From: Clostridiales bacterium UBA1390
GTDB taxonomy: Bacteria; Bacillota; Clostridia; Lachnospirales; Bianqueaceae
DNA: 64,000 nt
Direction of reading: 5' to 3'
Assembly: GCA_002305315.1 (NCBI GenBank)
Contig: DBQQ01000016.1
Span: forward strand, 1 to 64,000
Shown: one piece after another, positions 38,253-47,798 of the stretch
Numbering within the stretch: position 1 is the first letter of the stretch
How the letters are laid out: the number at the start of each line of letters is the position of its first letter
The notes under the pieces: model-generated
The model's database searches: none
Told to the model about the DNA's origin: nothing
What the model saw: the letters and a program-made list of their open reading frames with translations, nothing else
Program-made: the position numbers and the translations under genes

Positions 38253-38806
38253 ACCTTACAGAGGCAATTTGCTGCTTTAAGGACGTGATGAATTTTGAAG
38301 GTTTAAATCCAGAAAAAGGACTGGGGACGGAAGTCTTTTGCTTTGCATCTACGCTGATGCCAGTGATCAATGTAGACCTGTTAACAATAAATGATAAAAA
38401 AGAGATCTTGTTGTCATGGCGAGATGATCCACATTGCGGTACAGGATGGCATGTACCTGGCGGCTGTATTCGTTTTATGGAAAGGATAGAAAAGCGCATA
38501 CAGGAAACGGCAAAAAACGAAATAGGGATCAATGTAACTTTTACACAAGACCCCGTAAAAATTTTCGAGATTTTATCGAGAGAACAAAGACAGGGAATAG
38601 AAGATCAAAGGGAGCGGGCGCATTTTATTACATTAGTCTATTTGTGTAAGGTTCCTGAAGATTATGTTATTCCGTTAGAAAAAAGCAAACAAGGACAGGT
38701 AGGAGCATTAAAATGGTTTGCGGATTTACCGGAAGACCTGATACCGATTCAAGAATGTTATCGAACAAATTGGGATAACATCAAAAAAGTCATCATGGAG
38801 GATTAA
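38249..38806 (+). CDS. Nudix hydrolase, GDP-mannose mannosyl hydrolase-like
   Basis: 185 residues. WHVPGGCIRFMERIEKRIQE and NEIGI form a Nudix box with the altered spacing seen in GDP-mannose mannosyl hydrolase (Gmm) rather than the classic REUXEE pattern. Such enzymes cut nucleotide sugars to free sugar plus NDP. Lying between rfbG and rfbH, it may clear excess or wrong CDP- or GDP-sugars. Start ATG 38249 overlaps the rfbG stop. Substrate not known. Confidence 0.75.
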   Translation: MNLTEAICCFKDVMNFEGLNPEKGLGTEVFCFASTLMPVINVDLLTINDKKEILLSWRDDPHCGTGWHVPGGCIRFMERIEKRIQETAKNEIGINVTFTQDPVKIFEILSREQRQGIEDQRERAHFITLVYLCKVPEDYVIPLEKSKQGQVGALKWFADLPEDLIPIQECYRTNWDNIKKVIMED

Positions 38807-38809
38807 AGA

Positions 38810-40153
38810 ATGTCGAATTGGAATAGCGAAAAAGAAGCTCGTGAACAGATTAAGACCATGGTAGCGAAATACTATCATGAGTTTAAAGAAAAGAAAACGC
38901 CCTATCGAGAAGGAGAGCGTATCACTTATGCGGCTCGCGTTTTTGATGAAAAGGAAATGTGTGCGTTGACAGATGCGACATTGGATTTTTGGTTGACAAC
39001 AGGACGCTTCGCAGAGCAATTTGAAAAGGAGTTTGCCAAATGGATTGGGGTAAAGTACGCACATCTGGTGAATAGTGGTTCTTCGGCGAATCTTATTGCC
39101 TTTATGGCGCTGACTGCTCCTGAATTAGGAGATCGCCAGATTAAAAAAGGAGATGAAATCATCACAGTTGCCTGTGGCTTCCCAACAACAGTGACACCAG
39201 CAATTCAGTATGGTGCTATCCCCGTTTTTGTAGATGTAACAGTACCTCAATATAATATTGATGTAACGAAGTTAGAGGAGGCACTTTCTTCTAAAACAAA
39301 GGCGGTTATGATTGCGCATACATTGGGCAATCCTTTTGACTTATCAGCAGTCAAAGCTTTCTGTGATGCACATAATTTGTGGCTTGTGGAAGACAATTGT
39401 GACGCACTTGGAACAGAATATACAATAGACGGAGAAACAAAATTCACGGGGACATGGGGAGACATCGGAACATCCAGCTTCTATCCGCCGCATCATATGA
39501 CAATGGGAGAAGGCGGTTGCGTCTATACCAATAACCCACAATTGCATCGCCTGATTCTCTCTTATCGTGATTGGGGACGTGATTGTATTTGTCCGTCCGG
39601 ACATGATAATTTCTGCGGCCATAGATTTGATGGGCAGTACGGCGAATTGCCGAAGGGATATGATCACAAGTATGTGTACAGTCATTTCGGATACAATCTA
39701 AAAGTTACCGACATGCAGGCTGCGATTGGATGCGAGCAGTTAAAGAAGTTTCCTTCTTTTATTGAGAGTCGTCGTCACAATTGGAAACGACTGCATGCAG
39801 CGCTGGAATCAGTCGCTGACAAAGTGATTTTACCGGAACCGGCAGAAAACAGTCTTCCCTCCTGGTTTGGTTTTCTTATATCTGTCAAACCCGAGAGTGG
39901 ACTCAACAGAAATGATGTGACCCGTTATATTGAAGAGCATAATGTTCAGACGAGACTCTTGTTCAGTGGTAATTTAATAAAACATCCATGTTTTGATCAG
40001 ATTCGTGGAACGGATGCTTATCGAGTGGTAGGAGAACTCACAAATACAGATTTTATCATGAATCATACATTCTGGGTAGGCGTATATCCCGGAATGACGG
40101 ATGAAATGATCGACTATATGGCAAAAGTGATCCAAGAGGCGGTTTCAAAATAA
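38810..40153 (+). CDS. rfbH: CDP-4-keto-6-deoxyglucose-3-dehydratase (E1, RfbH/DdhC)
   Basis: 447 residues. An aminotransferase-fold enzyme in which the PLP lysine is replaced by histidine (SFYPPHHMTMGEGG), the mark of PMP-dependent E1. A [2Fe-2S] ligand pattern is seen as CICPSGHDNFC (C-x-C-x7-C) plus an upstream Cys in EDNCDALG. It removes the C3 hydroxyl of CDP-4-keto-6-deoxyglucose. The usual reductase partner E3 (DdhD/AscD) is not in the window, so electrons must come from elsewhere. Start ATG 38810. Confidence 0.93.
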   Translation: MSNWNSEKEAREQIKTMVAKYYHEFKEKKTPYREGERITYAARVFDEKEMCALTDATLDFWLTTGRFAEQFEKEFAKWIGVKYAHLVNSGSSANLIAFMALTAPELGDRQIKKGDEIITVACGFPTTVTPAIQYGAIPVFVDVTVPQYNIDVTKLEEALSSKTKAVMIAHTLGNPFDLSAVKAFCDAHNLWLVEDNCDALGTEYTIDGETKFTGTWGDIGTSSFYPPHHMTMGEGGCVYTNNPQLHRLILSYRDWGRDCICPSGHDNFCGHRFDGQYGELPKGYDHKYVYSHFGYNLKVTDMQAAIGCEQLKKFPSFIESRRHNWKRLHAALESVADKVILPEPAENSLPSWFGFLISVKPESGLNRNDVTRYIEEHNVQTRLLFSGNLIKHPCFDQIRGTDAYRVVGELTNTDFIMNHTFWVGVYPGMTDEMIDYMAKVIQEAVSK

Positions 40154-40167
40154 AAAAGTAGAGGAGA

Positions 40168-42000
40168 ATGAAAATGCAGCAGCGATTGGCAGACTATGTT
40201 GCAGATTTTTTGGTTGCGCGAGGTGTAACGGATGTATTCAGTGTGGTTGGCGGCGGTGCCATGCATCTCAATGATGCATTGGGACATAAAAAGGGCCTCA
40301 CTGTTACATACAATCATCATGAACAGGCTTGTGCCATGGCAGCCGAAGCATATGCTCGGTTGGATAATAGAATTGCTGCTGTTTGTGTGACAACGGGACC
40401 CGGTGGAACAAATGCACTTACTGGTGTTGTAGGTGGCTGGTTAGATTCAATTCCAATGTTTATCATTAGTGGACAGGTGCGTTATGATACAACCGCTCGT
40501 TATGCTCAGGTCTTTTCAGGTACATCTTTGAGAGCCATGGGAGACCAGGAGTATGATATAGTGAAGTCGGTTTTACCGATGACAAAATATGCAGTGATGA
40601 TCGAAGATCCTAAAACTATTCGGTATCATTTGGAACGAGCTTGGCATCTGGCAACGACAGGAAGGCCTGGTCCGGTTTGGATTGATATTCCTGTGAATTA
40701 TCAGGGTGGGTATATTGAAACGGACGAGTTGGTAGGATACGATCCTGTAGAAGATGATAGAAATTTGCCACCAGCTGTCAGTGAGGAAACAGTAAATCGT
40801 GTATTAGACAAGATTAAACGTGCTAAACGCCCTGTTTTTCATGCTGGATATGGTATTCGTCTATCCGGAGGGTATGAAGTGTTCCGCTCCGTTGCTCAAA
40901 AGCTGAATATCCCGATTGTAACGTATTGGAACGCGGTCGACTTGATTGAGGACGAAAACCCATTGTATTGTGGACGCGCAGGAAACATGGGAGATCGTCC
41001 AGGAAACTGGGCCATTCAAAATGCGGATCTGATACTTGCGGTTGGGACAAGAATTTCTATTCGACAAGTGGGATATAACTGGAAAACATGGGCCAGAGCA
41101 GCAGAAGTCATTATGGTAGATGTTGACCAGGCAGAAATGAAAAAGCCGACGCTCCATGTAGAGATGCCGATTTGGGCAGATGCCAAAGACTTTCTATCTA
41201 AGTTAGATAAGGCGGCTATTTTTCCGGTAAACGATCAGCCAGAATGGCTTGATGTTTGTCAAAGATGGAAAAAAGAGTATCCCGTTGTTTTACCAAAACA
41301 CTGGCAAGAGAATGGTTCGACTGCGAATGTGTATGCGTTTGTTCGGTATCTGAGCAGTCGACTTCCGGAAAACAGCTTAACAGCGGTATCAAATGGAGCT
41401 TGTTGTGTAGTTGGTAATCAAGCCTATGTGATCCAAAAAGGAAGTCGTATGGCGAATAATAGTGCCATTGCAAGTATGGGATATGGCCTGCCGGCGGCAA
41501 TTGGAACTTGCATCGGTGGAGGAAAAAGAACGACAATCTGCCTGGAAGGAGACGGTTCTATTATGATGAACTTGCAGGAACTTCAGACAATCATGACGAA
41601 CCGCTTGCCTATCAAAATCTTCTTAATCAATAATAATGGGTATCATTCGATTCGCATTACGCAGACGAACTTATTTAATAAGAATTTCGTGGGAATTGGA
41701 GAAGAATCGGGAGATTTGTCATTTCCGGAGTTTGGGAAAATTGCGAAAGCATTTGGATACCCTTACTTTGCTGCGCATAGTAATGAGGAGATGAAATCGG
41801 TGGTCGATAAGGCACTATCTGTGGATGGCCCGATATTCTGTGAGATTTTTACAGATACAAAGCAGGTATGGGAACCGAAGAGTAGTACGAAACGCCTGTC
41901 AGACGGAACGTTGGTAAGTCCGCCGCTGGAGGATTTGGCACCGTTTCTGCCGAGAGAAGAACTGAAAAAGCAGATGTTCATTCCTTTGGTGGATAAATAA
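40168..42000 (+). CDS. TPP-dependent enzyme, acetolactate-synthase-like (YerE type)
   Basis: 610 residues in the three-domain TPP fold. Catalytic Glu is in YNHHEQACAMAAEAYA (near 51); TTGPGGTNALTG follows; the metal/TPP motif is EGDGSIMMNLQEL...NNNGY (near 461-490). Although like acetolactate synthase, it follows rfbFGH. In Yersinia the TPP enzyme YerE adds a two-carbon acetyl unit to the 3,6-dideoxy-4-ketosugar on the way to yersiniose. A plain metabolic acetolactate synthase is the alternative, but context argues against it. Confidence 0.82.
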   Translation: MKMQQRLADYVADFLVARGVTDVFSVVGGGAMHLNDALGHKKGLTVTYNHHEQACAMAAEAYARLDNRIAAVCVTTGPGGTNALTGVVGGWLDSIPMFIISGQVRYDTTARYAQVFSGTSLRAMGDQEYDIVKSVLPMTKYAVMIEDPKTIRYHLERAWHLATTGRPGPVWIDIPVNYQGGYIETDELVGYDPVEDDRNLPPAVSEETVNRVLDKIKRAKRPVFHAGYGIRLSGGYEVFRSVAQKLNIPIVTYWNAVDLIEDENPLYCGRAGNMGDRPGNWAIQNADLILAVGTRISIRQVGYNWKTWARAAEVIMVDVDQAEMKKPTLHVEMPIWADAKDFLSKLDKAAIFPVNDQPEWLDVCQRWKKEYPVVLPKHWQENGSTANVYAFVRYLSSRLPENSLTAVSNGACCVVGNQAYVIQKGSRMANNSAIASMGYGLPAAIGTCIGGGKRTTICLEGDGSIMMNLQELQTIMTNRLPIKIFLINNNGYHSIRITQTNLFNKNFVGIGEESGDLSFPEFGKIAKAFGYPYFAAHSNEEMKSVVDKALSVDGPIFCEIFTDTKQVWEPKSSTKRLSDGTLVSPPLEDLAPFLPREELKKQMFIPLVDK

Positions 42001-42082
42001 AATTATTAAATAATAAAAATGAAATAATTATATATTTGAAATGATTATAAAAAAGCATTTTAAATAGCAAAGTGTAATAAAA

Positions 42083-42692
42083 ATGATAGAATCAAAAAAA
42101 AGAATTAGATGAATATATTAATTTAGAACGGACGTTATGGATTAGAAGAAATTATCCTAATAATATTCCAAAGAGGATCCATAGTAAGGAGTTAAGTTTT
42201 GTTTCTGCTTTACGTCATGTAGAATATTGTAGCTCACTAACAAGGCTTAGAAGAATAATCGAAGGAAGTATTTATTGGAAAATCAAATATAAAATATTAA
42301 GTAGAATGTGTAATGTTATGATTCCAATAAATGTGTTTGGAAAAGGGTTGTTGATAATGCATTTACAGAACATTGTCATATCATCACAAGTAAAGGTAGG
42401 AGAGTATTGTTGTCTTTTTCATAATGTGACTCTTGGTATAAAGCTAGGGAATGGGGATAATGGAAAATGTCCTGTAATTGGAAATGGAGTTACTATATGT
42501 TGTGGAGCAGGAGTTTTTGGCGATGTTTATATTGCAGATGAAATAACGGTTGGTGCGAATGCAGTGGTAACAAAAAGATGTGATGAAAAGCAAGTTGTTT
42601 TGGGAGGAATACCAGCTAAAATAATAGGTAGAAAAACAGGATTTTCTATGATTAAATTTAAGAATAATATAATAGAAGAGAGAGCAAAATGA
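42083..42692 (+). pseudogene. Hexapeptide O-acyltransferase, frame broken at an A8 tract
   Basis: From 42102 one frame runs to 42692 and encodes a serine-acetyltransferase-like left-handed beta helix (GKGLLIMHLQNIVISS, FHNVTLGIKLG, VIGNGVTICCGAGVFGD, then IPAKIIGRKTG). Its natural start, ATG 42083 (MIESKK), is in another frame; the switch is at eight A (42094-42101). Removing one A gives an unbroken protein MIESKKELDEYINLERTLW... of about 202 residues. The first in-frame ATG downstream (42306) has no ribosome site and would drop the N-terminal third. It may be phase variable or dead. It overlaps the next gene by 4 bp. Confidence 0.75.
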
Positions 42693-43594
42693 AAAGGGCA
42701 ATAATCACAGGGGCAACAGGTGCAGTTGGAACAGCATTGGTTAAAGAATTAGTAGCAAATAATATAGAAGTACTCGTTTTTTGCAGAGAAGGCTCAAAAC
42801 GCAATCAGAATATTTTAAAACATCCATTAGTTAATTTGAAGTACTATTCTCTTGATCAGCTTTTTGCAGTTGTAAATGATACAGACCAAACATACGATGC
42901 TTTTTTTCATTTTGCTTGGGAGGGTACAACAGGGGCTGCCAGAGATGATATGTACCTACAGAATCGAAATGTTCGATATACTTTAGATGCTGTTGAAGTA
43001 GCAAAGAGGTTTGGTTGTAGAAAGTTTATTGGAGCAGGTTCACAAGCTGAATATGGTCGGGTAGAAGGCATCTTGAAACCAAATACTCCTGCATTTCCAG
43101 AAACGGGTTATGGCATCGCGAAATTGTGTGCTGGACAGATGACGAGAGAATATGCGCATCAATTGGGACTAGAACATAATTGGGTTAGGATATTGAGTAT
43201 ATATGGACCTAATGACGGAGCTCAGAGCATGGTGATGTCTACCATAAATAAATTGCAAAAGAAGGAAATTCCACAATTCACAAAGGGGGAGCAGATGTGG
43301 GATTATCTTTACAGTGGAGATGCTGCGAGAGCCTTTAGGCTGATTGGAGAAAATGGGATAGATGGTAAGACTTATGTTCTTGGTAGTGGTCAAGCTAGAC
43401 CATTGGCGGAATTTATAAGGGAGATCAAGGATACAGTTGATTCTAAAGGGGAAATTGAACTTGGAAGGATACCATATGGTGAGAAGCAGGTTATGTTTCT
43501 ACAGGCAGATATAACTGAAATTCATGAAGATACAGGATGGAGCCCAGAGATTGATTTTAAAAGTGGACTAGAATCAATTATCAAATGGAGATGA
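42689..43594 (+). CDS. NAD(P)-dependent sugar reductase/epimerase (SDR family)
   Basis: 301 residues. GATGAVGTALVKEL (9-22) binds NAD(P), and YGIAK (near 151) is the catalytic Tyr-x3-Lys. It belongs to the extended SDR family of nucleotide-sugar epimerases and reductases. Placed after rfbFGH and the TPP enzyme, it would fit the YerF step, reducing the acetyl side chain to give the branched sugar. That assignment is by context; a C4 reductase role is also possible. Confidence 0.78.
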   Translation: MKRAIITGATGAVGTALVKELVANNIEVLVFCREGSKRNQNILKHPLVNLKYYSLDQLFAVVNDTDQTYDAFFHFAWEGTTGAARDDMYLQNRNVRYTLDAVEVAKRFGCRKFIGAGSQAEYGRVEGILKPNTPAFPETGYGIAKLCAGQMTREYAHQLGLEHNWVRILSIYGPNDGAQSMVMSTINKLQKKEIPQFTKGEQMWDYLYSGDAARAFRLIGENGIDGKTYVLGSGQARPLAEFIREIKDTVDSKGEIELGRIPYGEKQVMFLQADITEIHEDTGWSPEIDFKSGLESIIKWR

Positions 43595-43604
43595 AGACTA
43601 AATA

Positions 43605-44633
43605 ATGATATATTTACCTGATGTTATAAATGTGGTGTATTGTAGTAGTAATTTTTTTTCGGAAGTATGTGCTGTTAGCATGACTTCTCTTTTTGAAAAT
43701 AATAAACATTTAAAAGAAATAAATGTTTATATAATTGATGATGGAATATGTAAAGAGAATAAAGATCGGATTCAACAAATATCAGAAAGGTATGAAAGAA
43801 ATGTTTACTTTCTTACTATGCCTGACCCATCGATATTTTTCTCGGATAATCGATTTACAATAAAGACTTTGGGTCATACATATGCAAGAATGATTCTTGG
43901 AGATGTGATTCCAGAGAATGTAGAACGTATTATCAGTCTGGATAGCGATACAATAGTACTTAATAAGATTGATGAGCTTTGGAGTACTGAGATGGGGGAG
44001 CATCCAATTGCTGGTGTAGATGATTGTATGGGGAAAGTTGCACTTGTTAAAACCCAGCATTTAAAAGAAAATTCTATACATTGTAATGCAGGAATGTATT
44101 TGATAGATCTTTCTGTTTGGAGAAAGGAAAATTGGACGAAACAATTTTATCGGTATATAAAAAGAATATTCGATAAAGGAATTGCTCTTGGCGGATATGA
44201 GGAAGAAGTGATCACTAAAGTTGTAGGGGAACGTATGATGATTCTTCCACCTAAATTTAATCTAATGACTCTGGAACAAGTATTCACATATGAAGAATTA
44301 TTACGTTTTAGAGAACCATTGAATTACTATACAAGAGAACAGATTGAAGAAGCTAGAAGAGAGCCGGTTATAACTCATACGACGAATTTTTTCTATGTAA
44401 GAAAAAGAGTGTATGAGGAGGGAAGTGACCATCCAATGCGAGTTCAGTATGAAAAATATCGTGCATTGACACCATGGAAAAATGATCCTCCAATGATGGC
44501 TAATTCTACATTGAAACAAAGGTTACAAAAGAATATTTGGCATATGATGCCAAAGGCGATGGCGATTACAATAGGTAATTTTGTCCGGAATGAAATTAGA
44601 CCAAGATTGGAGAAAAAACGAGATGATGAATGA
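43605..44633 (+). CDS. Glycosyltransferase family 8
   Basis: 342 residues. NVVYCSSNFFSEVCAVSMTSL, SLDSDTIVLNKIDEL (DSD metal motif near 112) and HCNAGMYLIDL match GT8 enzymes, which transfer glucose or galactose from UDP-sugars with retention. Cytosolic, acting on the lipid-linked repeat unit. AT-rich. It overlaps the next gene's start region by about 10 bp. Confidence 0.88.
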   Translation: MIYLPDVINVVYCSSNFFSEVCAVSMTSLFENNKHLKEINVYIIDDGICKENKDRIQQISERYERNVYFLTMPDPSIFFSDNRFTIKTLGHTYARMILGDVIPENVERIISLDSDTIVLNKIDELWSTEMGEHPIAGVDDCMGKVALVKTQHLKENSIHCNAGMYLIDLSVWRKENWTKQFYRYIKRIFDKGIALGGYEEEVITKVVGERMMILPPKFNLMTLEQVFTYEELLRFREPLNYYTREQIEEARREPVITHTTNFFYVRKRVYEEGSDHPMRVQYEKYRALTPWKNDPPMMANSTLKQRLQKNIWHMMPKAMAITIGNFVRNEIRPRLEKKRDDE

Positions 44634-45675
44634 CACGTCTAAATTGGAAGAAAGTACCTTATTGACAATTGCCATACCGACATACAATGGGGCAAGAACA
44701 ATAGGGAACATGTTGGATATTTTACTTCCACAGATAAACGATCAGGTGGAAGTGGTAATTGTAGATAATTGTTCTACAGATAACACTCCTCAAATTGTAA
44801 AAAAATATATGGAACGGTATAATAAAATTTCTTATGTCAGACAAGAGAAAAATATTGGAGCAGATGGAAATTTCCTTTATTGTATGAGAATGGCCAAAGG
44901 CAAATATATTCATCTTCTTTCGGATGATGATATTTTAACAGAAAATTCATTATCAAAAATTGTAGACTTTTTGAAAAATTCTCCAGATATGGGGCTGATT
45001 TATCTTGGAACGGCAAATTTCTATTCACATTATAATGGCAAAGAAAATTGTACAGCCCCTATAGCATTACCAGTTGAGAATTTGTGTATTAAAGATAAAA
45101 AAGTTTTTATGAGTTATGCAAGACATTATTGGGGATTTATTTCATCTTTTATTATATCCAGAGAAAAATTTAATCAAATTAAGAATCCTGAGCAATACTT
45201 TGGCACATATTGGCTTCAAAGCTATATTCATATATTATGTGTGAAAGATAGAGATACATTTTTAGGGGTGATTAAAGGAATTTGTATTGCAGCAGGTGTA
45301 TATATTACGCAGTCAAATTATGATACTAGTTTTGTAGATGGAATCAATTACAAAAGAATGTTAGATTTTGCCGTACAATATAAATTTGATAAAAAACAAC
45401 TGGATAAATTATATATTGATCGAATATGTCTCTTGGCAAGTCATGGTATTATTAAAGAAAAGGCGACAGGAAACAAAAAGATTAATAAAAAACAGTTGTT
45501 TAACTGTACAAAAAAAAATTGGAAAGCATGGATAAAGATATATCCAATGATGCTTGTACCTGTATGGATTTGCAGAGCATATATGCGATATTATAGAAGA
45601 AAAAAAAGAGTTGATTATGAAATGAGTTTAAACCGTGAGGGAGACATATCCACCGAGAGAATAAATAATATATAA
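44623..45675 (+). CDS. Glycosyltransferase family 2
   Basis: 350 residues. LTIAIPTYNGARTIGNMLDI and VVIVDNCSTDNT give the GT-A nucleotide-sugar fold; LLSDDDIL (near 97) is the metal motif. The C-terminus is basic with a hydrophobic patch (near 300-320), probably for membrane contact. Start taken as ATG 44623 (GGAG upstream), overlapping the GT8 gene; ATG 44590 is an alternative. Donor and acceptor unknown. Confidence 0.85.
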   Translation: MMNDTSKLEESTLLTIAIPTYNGARTIGNMLDILLPQINDQVEVVIVDNCSTDNTPQIVKKYMERYNKISYVRQEKNIGADGNFLYCMRMAKGKYIHLLSDDDILTENSLSKIVDFLKNSPDMGLIYLGTANFYSHYNGKENCTAPIALPVENLCIKDKKVFMSYARHYWGFISSFIISREKFNQIKNPEQYFGTYWLQSYIHILCVKDRDTFLGVIKGICIAAGVYITQSNYDTSFVDGINYKRMLDFAVQYKFDKKQLDKLYIDRICLLASHGIIKEKATGNKKINKKQLFNCTKKNWKAWIKIYPMMLVPVWICRAYMRYYRRKKRVDYEMSLNREGDISTERINNI

Positions 45676-45688
45676 GTAGGAGATAATC

Positions 45689-46660
45689 ATGAAAAAATGC
45701 AATCCTGTTATAACTATTATTTCACCAGTTTATAAAACGGATTCAAAATTATTGATACAAAGTATTGATTCTATTCTTATGAATCCCTCGTTAGAATTTG
45801 AATTAATACTTGTTGATGATGGATCAGAAAATATAAGTGCAGTATTATGTGATGAGTATGCAGAAAAGGATGATAGGGTTCTTGTTATTCATAAAAAAAA
45901 CGGGGGAACTTCCACGGCACGGAATGCAGGACTAGCTCAGGCTAAGGGAGAATATATTTGCTTTATAGATAGTGATGATTATATTGAATGCGAGTTAATT
46001 TCAAAATTATTATACATTGCAAAAGATAGCCCGGATATAGTGTTTTTTAATGCAACCGCACATTATACAGATAAAATTGAACGGTGGGACTATATAACAA
46101 AAGATGAGAATGTTTCAGCAGAAGAAGCATTAAAAAGATTTTTAACAGGAAGGTTAATTCCATCCTGCTGGGCAAAAATGTTTAGAAGAGAGCTTACAAA
46201 AAACATGTATCTAAATGAAAAACTTTTACGTGGACAGGATGAAGAGTATTTTATACGGGTTTTATTATGTGCTCATAAAGTGTATTTTATGAACTATAAT
46301 GGATATCACTATGTAGTTCATACAGGAAGTGCAACAAAAATTCAATTTTCGGAAAAAGTATTTTGCATTGATGATGCACTCGGAATGGTTAAAGAGAATG
46401 TTCTGGAAAAATATCCATATTTTAAACGAGAGATTTCTGATTATATCGTAACAGGATTACTTTTAATGGCCCAACAATACGACAACTCGACAAATAAAAC
46501 AAGGAAAGATGAAAATAAGCTGAAAAAAATTTTCAAGTCGCATTTCAAGGACATTTGTATTTGTAAAGTTTCGTTGAAAAGGAAATGTGGTCTTTTAATT
46601 TTTGGTATAATTGGTTATAATGTGTACCATAATATAAATAAGTTAGTAAGAGGGAAATAA
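45689..46660 (+). CDS. Glycosyltransferase family 2
   Basis: 323 residues. TIISPVYKTDSKLL, LILVDDGSEN (near 42), NGGTSTARNAGLAQAKGEYI and FIDSDDYIE (near 95) are the full GT2 motif set. The C-terminal 60 residues are basic and hydrophobic. It probably adds one sugar of the repeat unit. It starts 13 bp after the previous gene and is followed immediately by the pyruvyltransferase gene. Confidence 0.9.
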   Translation: MKKCNPVITIISPVYKTDSKLLIQSIDSILMNPSLEFELILVDDGSENISAVLCDEYAEKDDRVLVIHKKNGGTSTARNAGLAQAKGEYICFIDSDDYIECELISKLLYIAKDSPDIVFFNATAHYTDKIERWDYITKDENVSAEEALKRFLTGRLIPSCWAKMFRRELTKNMYLNEKLLRGQDEEYFIRVLLCAHKVYFMNYNGYHYVVHTGSATKIQFSEKVFCIDDALGMVKENVLEKYPYFKREISDYIVTGLLLMAQQYDNSTNKTRKDENKLKKIFKSHFKDICICKVSLKRKCGLLIFGIIGYNVYHNINKLVRGK

Positions 46661-46661
46661 G

Positions 46662-47798
46662 ATGAAAATAGGCGTTTTAACATATCATAGATCACATAAT
46701 TACGGATCTTATTTGCAAGCATATGCTTTAGTAAGTAGATTAAAAAAAGATGGTTATCATGCCGAACTAATTGACTATAACATGGATATAGCAGCCGAAG
46801 CATTTGGAAAACCGCACTTAGGTAAAAATATATTTCGCTATTACAAACAGCTAAGACAATTTAATTTGTTTAATCAGTCAGTTAAATATTTACCATTATC
46901 TTCCGCAAAGATACAAGATAAATGTGGTGAAAAATTGAAAGAAGAAATATATAAGAAATATGACTTGATTATTGCTGGAGGAGATGAGATATGGAGAATA
47001 GATGGATTTCGGGGATTTCCGACGCCGTATTGGCTTCCGAATGATTATGGTTCGAAAAAAGCATCTTATGCGGTATCATGTCGAAGTGACATAGATAAAC
47101 TTAGTCAAAGCGAAATTGAAAAAATGAAGGAATATTTAGAACAATTTGAATATATTTCAGTTCGCGATGTAGAGACAAAACAGCAAATAAAACGGATTAC
47201 CGATAATAAAAAAAATGTACATTTGGTGTGCGATCCGGTTTTTCTGTGGGATTTTAAGGGCAATGTAGAGAAAGGAGAGAAAATTTTTCAAGAACATGGC
47301 ATTCGAAGTGAATTGCCCAAAATTGCGTTTATGAATGGAGATAGACAATTAGCGATTGAACTTAAAAAAAGGTTTCATAAAAAAGCAATCGTTATATCCA
47401 TTTATGAATATATACGAGGATTGGAAAATATTATCGATTTAACACCATTTGAATGGATTGATATAATTGCTGCATCACGTATAGTTGTAACGTCATATTT
47501 TCATGGAACTTGCTTCTCTCTTATAAATGGGACACCATTTATTTCATTAGATTGTAGCAGGGAGGGAGAAGGGAAAAGTAAGATATTTGATCTTTTAAAT
47601 AGATCTGGACTTTCTGAGCACTATGTTTTAAGATCAAACGAAAGATATGTGGATGAGGTTATTTCAAAGTGTATGGAACAATTTGAAATAAAATATAAAA
47701 TAGACTATAACAGTAATATTAAAAACTTATATGAGGAAACAGAAAGTTTTTTTGGCTTTTTAAAAAATGAGGCGTTGATCAGTAATAAAAATGTATAA
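46662..47798 (+). CDS. Polysaccharide pyruvyl transferase family protein
   Basis: 378 residues. GVLTYHRSHNYGSYLQAYAL at the start and IIAGGDEIWR (near 106), with VTSYFHGTCFSLINGTPF in the C-terminal half, identify the PS_pyruv_trans family. It would place a pyruvate ketal, from phosphoenolpyruvate, on a sugar of the polymer and so add negative charge. Some relatives are deacetylase-like or reductase-linked, so the exact group is inferred. It overlaps the polymerase gene by 8 bp. Confidence 0.82.
   Translation: MKIGVLTYHRSHNYGSYLQAYALVSRLKKDGYHAELIDYNMDIAAEAFGKPHLGKNIFRYYKQLRQFNLFNQSVKYLPLSSAKIQDKCGEKLKEEIYKKYDLIIAGGDEIWRIDGFRGFPTPYWLPNDYGSKKASYAVSCRSDIDKLSQSEIEKMKEYLEQFEYISVRDVETKQQIKRITDNKKNVHLVCDPVFLWDFKGNVEKGEKIFQEHGIRSELPKIAFMNGDRQLAIELKKRFHKKAIVISIYEYIRGLENIIDLTPFEWIDIIAASRIVVTSYFHGTCFSLINGTPFISLDCSREGEGKSKIFDLLNRSGLSEHYVLRSNERYVDEVISKCMEQFEIKYKIDYNSNIKNLYEETESFFGFLKNEALISNKNV

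Noticed and set aside
40168..42000. Housekeeping acetolactate synthase (ilvB)
   Set aside because: No ilvN or branched-chain amino acid genes nearby; it lies inside the rfbFGH sugar cluster.
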